A stretch of 64,000 nt of DNA, taken from positions 15,062,671-15,126,670 of the forward strand of contig OZ023183.1 in NCBI GenBank assembly GCA_963995505.1. The letters run 5' to 3'. Shown one piece after another: positions 1 through 9,735 of this stretch (positions within the stretch are counted from its first letter, which is position 1; every line of letters begins with the position of its first letter). Made by a program: the position numbers and the translations under genes. Under the pieces are notes generated by a model. It was not told the DNA's origin, did no database searches, and saw only the letters and a program-made list of their open reading frames with translations. Source of the stretch: Hypericum androsaemum (lineage: Eukaryota > Streptophyta > Magnoliopsida > Malpighiales > Hypericaceae).

Positions 1-532
1 GATAACTAAGGTACACTGCTAACTATGGATTACACTATACGAGATATTGCGCCATTCTGGAAGGGTATTCAGATGCGAACTGGATCTCGGACTCTAAGAA
101 TATATAATCCACGAGTGGATACATATTTATAATTGGAGGAGCAGCAGTCTCGTGGAGATCATACAAACAAACTTGCATTGCTAGATCAACTATGGAATCA
201 GAATTCATAGCGTTGGATCTAGCAGCTGAAGAGGCGGATTAGCTCCGAAGTTTCTTGGAGGACATCCCGATGTGGTCAAAACCAGTGCCTCCCATTAGCG
301 TGCACTGTGATAGTCAATCAGCTATCGGAAGAGCACAAAAAATGTGTATAATGGAAAGTCTAGACACATACGTCGTAGACATAAATATGTGAAAATATTA
401 TTGAGAACGGGTGTGATATCTTTAGACTATGTAAAGTCAAAAGAGAACATCGCAGATCTATTAACTAAAGGTCTAACGAGGGACCAAGTTGAGGTATCAT
501 CGAGGGGAATGGGATTAAAGCCCACGAAATGA
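1..532 (+). pseudogene. Broken copia RNase H domain
   Basis: Reading on the plus strand gives the copia RNase H end: a GYSDANW-like segment, [15 protein letters not shown], then a conserved DSQSAI stretch. The last part (344-532) ends with DYVKSKENIADLLTKGL and a GMGLKP tail, which is the usual C-terminus of these polyproteins. The frame is interrupted by TAA at 105-107, by TAG at 240-242 (where relatives usually have tryptophan), and by a shift of one base in the A-run near 337-342. It is a dead fragment whose start lies before the window. Confidence 0.8.
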
Positions 533-1128
533 CCTAAACCCATGATGGCAACCCAACCTGGATCGTAAACTCCGATCTGCAGGTTCAAAGGGACAACCGA
601 ATTGTGAGACTAGGGTCGAACAAAGTACTCAAAAAATTGAGTTCCTTACCTATTCCTATGATGAAAGAGTGATAGACCTGTCCATGTGAAGGTTAACCTT
701 TAAGCTTTTAATGATCCTTATACTTCAAGTATATATAAGTGGGGTATGGCAGGATACTCCTTATAAGAGATCACCTATATCGAATGTAAAGGGGCCGCTT
801 CTATGAGATGAGTTAAGGGCTAAATCTCTAGAGCATTCGATAAAGTTTCCAAGGCAGTCCAGGGCCAAAATGGACAACAACGAAAGAACCAAGTAGTGGT
901 TTGAGAAGGAGTTGTGTGAGTACCTTTGTCTTGGTATACATAAAAATGTCGAACAGTTCAAGGCATCACGTTCACTGGTTGGCAAGTATATTCGAAGGTA
1001 TTTCACTAAGGAAGGTTCAATGTTTTCAACCACCTTTCCTAATACAACAAATTCTCGCAGAACTCCAAATTGCATGTAGCATTGGTAGGCTCATGTCATA
1101 TAAGCCATTTTGCATTCATGTGGGGGAT

Positions 1129-2409
1129 TGTTGGAGAATTGGTTTATTAACCAATGAAGAGATGACCCAATACAAGTGAGTGTATTGAGTTTTGGCCCAA
1201 GTATTTAATTAGAGAGAGAATCCTAATTAAATATAATAACTAAGCTTTAGTGGGTAACTTTGAGCTAATTTAATTAGAGGTCACACCAATTGATTTTGAG
1301 TGTTTGTGAGATCAATACAAAGCTCGTTGATAGAGCTTCGTCACGATATATAACACTTGCAAAAATTCAATTCTCGGGGTGAATGAAAATTGGCTTTAAA
1401 GTGGTATGGTTGTTATTGAAATAAACACAATCCCACATTGTTTAGCGCACCATGCTGAGACAAATTTATAAGGGATTAGAAGTCTAGCATGGATAAACTG
1501 GTGGAGAAGAGAGAGGCTTCTCGCGCCGTCCATTTGTCCGTCCGGCCGGCTCAGTTAGGCTCGGCACGCGCGCGCCCCATCCCATCCCGGACTAGGCCGA
1601 ATTGGGCTCGGGCTCGGGTGCAGGTTGCGGGTTGCGGGATTGTGGGTTTGTGAGAATTGTTCTAGGTTCCAGGGCCTTATCTTTTTAGAGCTGGGCCGGA
1701 CTTGTTGTAGCGATCCTAGGCCCAAAAAGTCCTCTGGGCTTCTTGGGCTTCCGTTTGGACAAGCCCACGCTCTGGAACCTTCTTCTCCTTCCGGGTCGCT
1801 TTGAATTTAAATTTCAAATTTAAAATTCATGTCAATAAATGGGATAACAGCCAAATAAATATGGGATTTTTATGGGTCTTGTAACAGCCCATTTATTGGG
1901 TGGGTTAATGGCCTTATTATTAAATCTAGATTTGAATGTTGGAGGTCCTAGGCCCCCTATTAAAGGAGCCCTTCTTCTTCATTCCAAATCACCCCAGCTC
2001 TTCATCTCTTCAGAGCTCTCTACTTCTCCCTCCTTGGCATAGCATTTCTCACTTTCATTGTGTCGGAGTTCTAAGGCTACGAAAGGTTCGAAAGGTGTGC
2101 TACAGTGCTTTCTATAGTACTCGTGGTTGGGCGTTGTACCTTGAGAGCTCTATTACCCACGGAGGTCTGAAGCATATAGGCGGGTAATAAGAGTTTAAGG
2201 ACACACGGTTAAACTGTGGCATCGTCCAGGATTCAATCCGAAGTCCTAACTTGAAGACAAAGGTGTTACACACTTATCTACAAGTGTGATCGTGAGCATC
2301 TTCTAAATTTTTCTATTTTATATTGCTTATACTTCATATATACTCGTGTTTAAACCATAGTTTACTAATATTTTACCAATAATTTGAACCCCTGGTATAC
2401 ACTTAAACA
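1129..2409 (+). repeat. Probable 3' LTR of the copia element
   Basis: It begins TGTTGGAGAATTGG directly after a polypurine tract. A TATA-like CTATTAAAGG near 1956-1965 followed by a pyrimidine-rich CTTCTTCTTC stretch could mark the U3/R junction where transcription starts. The 83-codon open frame inside (1936-2187) looks like chance. The start is well supported and the end is uncertain by up to about 100 bp. Confidence 0.55.
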
Positions 2410-3222
2410 ATACAATATAGAAAAATTAGACATAACATGATAAAAAAATCGAAAGGGCATACTTCTCTCTAATTATGCTGTATCTAAATCTTCTAGTCAT
2501 CATCAGCTAGTAGCTACCGAGCTCTGGTGTGTCAGTTTCGTTTAAAGAGAGACATGAGTGGATCCGTGAGACTAACAAAATTAAATCACTAGAATATTTA
2601 GTTATATAACAAAATCAAAACATTAATGTGGCTTTTAGGTCGAAAAGAAATTTCTCCTATACCAGTATCATATTCATGCTAAACACAATCAATTCATCAA
2701 TGGGTAATGCAGGGAATGCTTTTGTTAGGCTAGTAATGCAGGGAATGCTTTTGTTAGGCTATCTTGTTACCATTTTTGTTCTCCTAAACAGAACTAAAAA
2801 TCAATAATTGCCGGAGAAACATTCAAAAGAATCTGCGATGAACTAATAATGAATTTAAAATAACTAAATCCACATATTGGCAAAAAAAATATAATTTGAC
2901 TTATTTGAACAATACTTAGACAACAGGTTCTTTATTACAAAAAATACATGCTTGTCCTCAAAAAATACACGAGGTGGTCGTGTTTCACAAGTTCATTGCA
3001 AACAATTTTTAATTGTTTCCCTAGTAATAGTTGATTTTAATTATGTTCACGATAATTAAATTGTTAATAAAAACATGTCCTTCATCCCTTAGTGATTTGA
3101 TTCTATTTAAGAGGAGTAAAATACCACAATACTGGCTTAAGATGTTTTAGTTTATTTTTGTCTCCTTCCTCACTTTTGGTCCTTCTCTTTTTAAGATAGC
3201 CATACGCAAACAAAAAAATTTG
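2410..3222. other. AT-rich spacer, no gene seen
   Basis: No coding pattern, RNA gene or clear transposon is visible apart from the short tandem duplication at 2704-2761. Confidence 0.6.
2704..2761. repeat. Perfect 29-bp tandem duplication
   Basis: Two identical 29-bp units (2704-2732 and 2733-2761) beginning GTAATGCAGGGAATGC stand head to tail with no difference. This points to a recent replication slip. Confidence 0.95.
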
Positions 3223-4248
3223 GGAAAATTATTCTCAAATTTCTCGTATTTGTTTAAATATATACTAAAATTTCTCGTGTTTGAAAAATATTTAATTTTA
3301 TTATACTCATAGATCTCAATCTACTGTCAACAACTTTTTGTTTATTTTTGTCAAAGAAATGACAAAAATACTCTCCACAAGCAAAAAAAAGGAGCAGAGG
3401 AAGACGGTCCCACCGACCAAGACGGTCTCCTCTCTCTCCTTGCCCACCGCCTATTCTCCTTCCTCTCCGGCCTCGTCGCCGACTCGTCCTCCTCATTTGG
3501 CTTCCTCCTTGTTCAAGATCTCCCCTCGCGGCTGGGACGACGAAGGGGAGGAGGTGTAGAGGACCACCGGCCCGCCCTCTAACCTCGTCAACAGATTGGA
3601 ACAATCAGACTCAAAATCCCTCCAACCTCATCGACAGACAACATCGTCTTCTTCGTTCAGCTTCTGTGACCGGGAAGCTTGATTGGATCCAGAAATTCGA
3701 GACCGAGAGCGACCGAAACAAGGGTGCACGGGGACCAGACCGCTCCACCTCACCAAAGCCTCGACTTCGAAATTGGGGATTTTGGAATTTTCCATCTTAG
3801 AAATTAGAAGTTGTTCGACTTGGAAATTAGATAGGAGATTGGGGATTTTGGAATGGGTTCCGATCTTGAAACCCAGAGAAACGAATGGGTCTGAGTTGAT
3901 TTAAGAAATGGGTTTGGGTTGATTTGAAAAATGGGTCATTGTTTTTTCGTTCTTCCGTTGCTTGAGGTATGAATTCCATGGTGTTTGAGTTGTTCTTGAT
4001 TCCATGGTTGTTGGGCCACCGACGAGAAGAGGACAACAGAAAGGAAGGGGATGCTCTCTTTTTTTAAGGATATTTTTGTCGTTTTAATGACAAAACAAAA
4101 AAGAGCTGATGATGTACCCAAGAATATAATAAAATTAAACACGAGAAACTTTTGCATATATTTTTTAAACACGGGGGTTAAATTTTTCAAACACGAGGAA
4201 CTTTAGCGTATAATTAAATAAATACGGTAGACTTGAGAGTAATTTTCC
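3223..4248. mobile_element. Non-autonomous MULE-type element, copy 1
   Basis: The left end (GGAAAATTATTCTCAA) and the right end read backwards (GGAAAATTACTCTCAA) are inverted repeats of more than 100 bp. They contain motifs shared with the copies at 15403 and 19677, such as CTCGTGTTTGAAAAAT and TTTATTATACT. The flanks AAAAATTTG and AAAAGATTT are a poor 9-bp match, so the target duplication is decayed. Inside are a more GC-rich stretch (about 3400-3560) and no transposase. Small open frames inside are not recognisable genes. Confidence 0.7.
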
Positions 4249-4795
4249 AAAAGATTTTCCTTCAACTCATCCCGTTTCAATGCTACCATTTAGCTTCAGC
4301 CCATCAAAGATGCACATGAGACAGAGAAAAGATTTTATTCTTTATTTATTCTCGTAAACGGTAAGGTCTTCTCTATATACCAGAGCTCTTTCTTCATTTA
4401 CTCATTTAATCAATGTTTTTGTTAACTTGTAAAGTCCACACTCTTTGGCTCTAGCTATGAATTAGCCAGCGATAGGTCTTTCACACCGAGATCCATCTAT
4501 ACAATAACGGTATTAAATTATGAAGATTCGCTAATTGAATTAGCTGACCATCAGAGTCCGTTCTTAGAAGAAAAGGGGCCTATTTTTTTATCTTTTTATT
4601 TAAATAGGGTTTACCCTCCCCAAAAAGAGCTTGTAAAAAACCCACAAAATATATAAACCAAAGGAGCCAATTTTTCAAACAATTCCAAGTCCAATAGACA
4701 AACGAAAAAACCCAGAACAAGTAAAGAAGAGTAAGAGTAAATCTAATAAAAATTATCAAACCCATAAACCTTCGTCTCTCTGTCGTATCTATAAC
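4249..4795. other. AT-rich spacer, no gene seen
   Basis: Only short chance open frames occur. I see no repeat structure or RNA gene. Confidence 0.5.
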
Positions 4796-5763
4796 TAGGG
4801 GTGTGCATTCGGGATATCCCGATCCAAATACCGAATACTGAATATCCCGAATACAAAATTTCAAAAAAACTCAATCCCGATCCCGATCCCAAAATTAATT
4901 CGGTATCATACCGAATACCAAATTAAATTCGGGATTGGGATCGAAATTTACCTGTAATACAGAATTTCTACAAGTCAAAAATCCATCTACTAAATATCTA
5001 AATCTTTTGGCAATGACAGTTGAATTGAAGTTCAAAACCCCAAATCAAAAGACTTTTTCATCAATCCAACTACTGAAATTGTTTTGCTTACATAAATTAA
5101 AAGTCTCAAAACCCTAAATCAAAACACCCAATCAAAACCCCCAAATCGAAACCCTAAAAATACCAGTATGTGACTCTGTGAATGCGGCCGCTAAGTATCA
5201 CTGTACCGGTGGCGGTGCCCGAACAATTATGGAGAGGATAGAGACGACCACTGTAACTTGTGTAAAGGTTTGGGTGTGCAAATAAGCGAGGAAGAGGAGA
5301 TGAGTTTACGTAAAGGTTTGGTTGCTTTTGAAAATTGGGAAGATGGGAAGAGGTGGTCTTTGGGAGTTGTGGGGGCTAAGACCATCTGCATTGGTGCCTT
5401 CCCCCAACATAGGTCACGGAATAAATAATTAATTTCTCTCTCATCCACATCAGCACAACTCAATTATTCTTTATTCTACCCACATCCGCAACCTACCCCA
5501 ACCTATGTCACAGAATAAATAATTAATTTCTCTCTCATCCACAAATTATCTACTTTCATTTTTGTTTATATAAAAATTATATTAAATATACGTAAATATT
5601 TATTCTGTAAATAAGATAACAAGAAATTTTTTTGGCCAAAGTAAAAAAATTTTATTTTTCTCGAAGTGGGAATACTAAATTAGAGAAAAATAATTAGAGG
5701 TACATAGAGATGTCTTAAATGATATATTACAAATACGGAAGATGCAAATTACATAATACATAA

Positions 5764-6908
5764 TTAATTACAATTGGCAAATTTTTGCCAAATATGCTCA
5801 ATCAAGTCGCTTTTAAGAGCGCTATGAGCTTCTTTACTGCGAAGGTTTTCCCAGGCAGTCATATAGGCAGATAGACTTTCGATGCGTTCAGTAGAGAACT
5901 GAAAAAGTTCTTCTTGTTCTTCATTCAGGAATTCTGTTGGATCATAATAATGGAGATATGTGTCTCGTTCATCCTCTACTATCATATTGTGCAATATGAT
6001 ACAAGCCATCATAATTTTTCCTATAAAATTCTTGTCCCAAAGAAGACATGGACGTCGAATGAATGCAAAACGAGCTTGTAGAACTCCAAATGCTCGCTCC
6101 ACATCCTTTCTAGCAGCCTCTTGATGTTGAGCGAACAACTTGTGCTTTAGGGTCGACGGAGATGTAATTGACTTGACAAATGCAGCCCATGCAGGATATA
6201 TCCCATCAGTGAGATAATAAGCCATATCATTTTGGCGACCGTTGACGATGTAACTCACTTTCGGTGTTCGACCTTCTAAGACATCCGTAAAAATAGGAGA
6301 TCGGTCCAGTACATTAATATCATTGCACATACCTGGTGTTCCAAAGAAAGCATGCCATATCCATAAGTCATAAGATGCAACTGCCTCCAAAATGATTGTT
6401 GCCTTCCCACTCCTTCCTGCATATTGTCCAGCCCATGCAGTTGGACAATTTTTTCATTCCTAGTGCATGCAGTCAATACTGCATATCATACCCGGGAATT
6501 CACGTTGTTCCTCGACATAGAGTAGTCTTGCCAAATCTTGTTCGTTAGGCTTTCTCAGATACTCGAGACCGAAGCAAGAGATGACACCGTCAACGAACTT
6601 CACGAGAGCTTTCCTTATTGTAGATTCACCCATTCTCAGATTTTCGTCAACGACATCAGCTGATGTCCCATAAGCTAACACCCTCATGACTGCAGTACAT
6701 TTCTGCAATGCTGAAAGACTTTGTCTACCTGCAGCATCTCATCTTTGTCGAAAATATTCATTTGAAGCACTCACCGCCTCCACTATACGAAGAAATAGTG
6801 GTCTGCGCATACGGAACCTACGTCGGAAGGATTCAGGTGGATACGTTGGCCTCTCTACAAAATAGTCATTCATCAAGCGCTCCTCACCAACCTCGCGTTC
6901 CCTATTGA
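5764..6908 (-). pseudogene. Harbinger DDE nuclease transposase with in-frame stops
   Basis: One reading frame on the minus strand gives the plant Harbinger nuclease: an N-terminal DYF...FRRRFRM segment, a LQKCTAVMRVLAYG helix, SIDCMH carrying the first catalytic Asp, AWAGQY...GRSG, ASYDLWIWHAFFG, NDINVLD with the second Asp, and VERAFGVLQARF with the Glu. The frame is not shifted but is cut by TGA at 6741-6739 and, just after SIDCMH, by TAG at 6462-6460 and TGA at 6456-6454. The last two fall where relatives have W-E-W. All three are single transitions. The last 208 residues are open and end with TAA at 5766-5764. No functional enzyme is expected. Confidence 0.88.
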
Positions 6909-7121
6909 CAAATCACCTTAGTGGTGGAGTCGTTTGCTGATTGGCAACGAGCATATCCTCGAGTATGTGATCAATTTATTGATTCTGTTCACAGACTCGT
7001 GCCTCCATTCATCAAATTCGATGGTGAATGAATCACCAGAACTTGATTCAGAATTGAGAGACATTTGTAAAGATATTGGAAGGATATTTGGGTATGTTTA
7101 AGTTTGATATTGATCCAAATA

Positions 7122-7360
7122 TATAGCTACGGGACAAGTAGCATGTGGGTTGGGGGGGGGGGGGGGGGGGGGCTGACATTGGATGCTAAAGTATAAAGTG
7201 ACATAAAATAGCTACGGGATAAGTAGCATGTGGGTTAGGGGGGGACTGACATTGGATGCCAAAGCATGAAGTGACATAAAATAGCTACGGGACAAGTAGC
7301 ACGTAGGGGGGGGGGGGGGGGAGGACTGACATTGGATTCCAAAGTTGAAGTGACATTTTC
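7122..7360. repeat. Three ~80-bp repeats with expanded G-runs
   Basis: A unit containing AGCTACGGGACAAGTAGCA, a G-run and CTGACATTGGAT occurs three times. The G-runs are 21 (7152-7172), 7 (7238-7244) and 16 (7306-7321) bases long. The array lies between the two Harbinger genes. G-runs this long are prone to slippage and to sequencing error. Confidence 0.85.
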
Positions 7361-7589
7361 ATAAAATAAGAACATATTACATAAAATAAGAACAAATTCA
7401 CATTTCAAACAAAACAGACATTAGGTAGCTCTTCATCGCTTCATCTTCTGGGGATAAGTGCTCTTTAGCAAGCAAAGTATTCAACATCACTTGATTCATC
7501 TCTATAGTCTTTATTTCAGCCTTTTTTTGTGCTCACTCTATTTTATTTTGCTCTTTCTGTTGCTCGAGCTCTATTCTCTTCTTCATTAA

Positions 7590-8460
7590 TTCAATTTCAT
7601 TATCTCAGGTGATTTTTAAAGCACGAATTTCTGAAGTAACTTCATCACCTGCCTTACTTTTTCTTTTTCTTTTTTAGCAGCCTCTCTACCCATTGGATGA
7701 GGAATTGATGATAATCCACTGACTGGAGTTTCTGGGTTGGAGGGGGCTAAATATTCACCATCTTCAGTATGATCTTTTTGAGCTTCCACCACTTTCTACA
7801 TGTTCCTCTTCATTCTCTGGAGAGAAATTTATTGAATCATGATCTAGTTGTAGTTGCCACTTGGGATGTTTACACATAACTTCATTAAATACAGCCAAGT
7901 CACTAAACTTGTTGTTGTTTCTCTTCCCTGCATAAATTGTTTGTGCTTCGGTGTCAATGTCGGCCATGCTCATTCTGCTCCTTTTCCGACTATATGCTTC
8001 CTTGTATGCACCAATCCACTTTTGTGCACTTGTATTAAGTCGTTTCTAACGACCTTTCATAGATTCCACATTTCTTTCATGCATCTGTTCTGGATTTTCT
8101 ATTTGAGCTTGATGGTACAAAGCACTCACTCATCCCCAGAGTGAGACACCCTTATGATTTTTTTCTAGCTTCCTATTTTCGCTAACGTAGAGAAAAGATA
8201 AAATTAGGACAGTGTCTTCCTTAACACTCCAAATAATTGACGGCCCTTTTTCCAGGTTTTTTGTTGCCAACCACATCGCGAGCCAAATTTTGTGGAATAT
8301 TTGGTGGACTACGGTGTTCATTTATCAGAATTTGGGAAAGATTTGGCGACAACTGGGAGTAAAAAAAAGATTGAAAGTTCAGATTGTCTTCGGAAGTTGG
8401 AAAAGATGAAGGATTATAAGATCCAAATGGTTAAAATTTTAGAAAATTAGGATCATTTGG
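7590..8460 (-). pseudogene. Harbinger ORF1 (Myb/NAM-associated type), broken
   Basis: Minus-strand fragments read, in order: an SxEED-like Myb/SANT-type stretch (about 8130-8321), a QKWIGAY segment, MADIDTEAQTIYAG and KFSDLAVFNEVMCKHPKWQ (7764-7973), then a Ser/Pro-rich linker with HPMGREAAKKKKK. This matches the accessory DNA-binding protein that Harbinger elements carry beside the transposase. Stops and shifts separate the pieces. The exact limits are approximate. Confidence 0.6.
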
Positions 8461-9223
8461 ATCCATAATAGAAATAATATAACAAGACAAATTAAGAAGA
8501 TAGTCTATAGTAAAAGAAGAGAGAATTTGAGATTGTGTGTGAAAATATGTTAATGTTAGACTCTATTTATAGAGATTTGAAAAATGTAAATTTCTATATA
8601 AATTTAATTATTTTTTATCACAGATAATTCTAAAATTTTTTAACCACATAAATAATATTCTAAAAATTTATTTATACCAATAATATTGTACAAAGTGTAA
8701 TTAACTAGATAGAAAACTAAAAAAATAAATAAAACTACGAGGGCGAGGGCGGAGTCGAGGGCGGGGCGTGGCATGAGTGCTGATGGTCTAAGGAAAAGAG
8801 AGGAGGGAGGAGAGGTTGCGTGTGTGGTTATATTATATTTATATATATACATACTTGGCAAAGTTACAGTTTAGTACTTCGGTATTTTTGATATTACCGA
8901 AATAATATCGGTATATACCAAAATTCTACCGAATACCAAAATTTATCGAATTATCCAAAAAACTCATACCGAATTAAATTCTGAATCCCGAAATACCGAT
9001 CTTCCGGGTGACCCGTAAGTCAAAATCGCCTTGTCCAACCGGATTTGAGACGGCTAATACAGATCATGCCCGATTTGTAGTTCAACCGGGCTGATCACTG
9101 GTTGGATCACATTTTTAAAACCATGCTTTACAACCTGTTTCTTGCACTCCAAGTTTTAGTTACCGGCTCCGAGCAATCTCTACCTCTTCCTCTAGTGTTT
9201 TTGTGTGAACTTGTTGTTTACAC

Positions 9224-9289
9224 AAAACCCTAAACAGTATACTTGTCTAACAAAACCCTAAACAGTATACTTGTCTAACAAAACCCTAA
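9224..9289 (+). promoter_or_regulatory. Telo-box cluster upstream of the eIF5B-like gene
   Basis: AAACCCTAA occurs at 9225-9233, 9253-9261 and 9281-9289. The first two lie in a perfect 28-bp tandem duplication (9224-9251, 9252-9279), and the third runs into its mirror TTAGGG. Telo-boxes are a known plant promoter element of translation-related genes. They lie 350-415 bp before the start codon here, which fits the eIF5B gene downstream. Confidence 0.65.
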
Positions 9290-9638
9290 TTAGGGTCAAC
9301 CAATCCTACCCTACTTACAATTTGGACTATTCCGAAGCTTGTTCGAAGACGGCAACCAAGGAAGCGGCGGAGACGAAAGAGAGGGAACTCACGAAGACCT
9401 AACGCACATACCAACCATCCACCAACTCGAAAGGTAACTCTGGAATTTTGCATTAAGACGGGCAATTTCAGTATATTCTTTGAGGCTCGGATGTTAATAT
9501 GCAATTCTTCTATGGAATGACTCTTCAGGGTATGAGTTTTTGTCTGTTCCTTATCGATATGAATGATTGAATTCTCACAATTAGTTTTACGCTGTTGTTT
9601 CTCTAAACAGGGAACTTATTCGCACCACAAAGAAATCA
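9290..9638 (+). other. Probable 5' leader with one intron
   Basis: A donor at AACTCGAAAG|GTAACT (GT at 9434-9435) and an acceptor CTAAACAG|GGAACT (AG at 9609-9610) would remove a 177-bp intron from the 5' leader. The stretch from 9611 to the ATG at 9639 is not unique: it copies exon 7 of the same gene (see the repeat at 9594-9735). Confidence 0.5.
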
Positions 9639-9735
9639 ATGCATCACAAGGAAGTAGCCATGCAAGACACGGAATCGGTCATGACCCGAATCGACGAGCG
9701 TGGCGAGGGGGTCGGATCATTGGAAGCTGAGAATG
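9594..9735 (+). repeat. Copy of the gene's own exons 7 and 8 at its start
   Basis: From TTGTTTCTCTAAACAGGG onwards the sequence follows 12341-12393 (the end of intron 6 and exon 7). At AAGGAAGTAG it jumps to 12566-12633 (exon 8), and after a 21-base gap it follows 12655-12670 (GGATCATTGGA). Differences are scattered single bases. The copy supplies the start codon and about the first 33 residues of the predicted protein. Confidence 0.85.

Larger units (their letters stand above)
1..2409 (+). mobile_element. 3' end of a decayed Ty1/copia LTR retrotransposon
   Basis: The window opens inside a copia-type element. The end of the polyprotein (RNase H) is followed by a long non-coding 3' region, a purine-rich tract (TGGGGGAT at 1121-1128) and a sequence beginning TGTTGGAG at 1129 that looks like the 3' LTR. 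The purine tract immediately before a TG start is the expected layout for plus-strand priming. The 5' LTR and the rest of the polyprotein lie outside the window, so LTR identity and target duplication cannot be tested. The right border near 2409 (a CA after an AT-rich stretch) is a guess. The coding part has stops and a frameshift, so this copy cannot make its own enzymes. Confidence 0.75.
5380..8788 (-). mobile_element. PIF/Harbinger transposon, structurally complete but mutated
   Basis: The termini are GACCATCTGCATTGGTGCC at 5380 and, read inwards from 8788, GACCATCAGCACTCATGCC. Both are flanked by TAA (5377-5379 and 8789-8791), the 3-bp duplication expected of this superfamily. Two gene remnants lie on the minus strand: a Myb/NAM-associated-type ORF1 (about 7590-8460) and a DDE nuclease transposase (5764-6908). 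The left end holds a duplicated segment of about 95 bp (near 5405 and 5500). A 375-bp derivative that joins its left and right ends is found at 61488-61865. Confidence 0.9.
4796..9017. mobile_element. Older hAT-like repeat split by a Harbinger insertion
   Basis: The left piece begins TAGGGGTGTGCATTCGGG at 4796 and continues with many CCGAATA / CCCGATC words. The right piece (about 8870-9017) carries the same CCGAATACC / ATACCGA vocabulary and ends CGGGTGACCCG. A TAGGGGTG start and CCGAAT-rich ends are usual in plant hAT-type MITEs. The Harbinger element at 5380-8788 sits between the two halves, so this was the earlier insertion. I could not identify an 8-bp target duplication. Confidence 0.45.
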
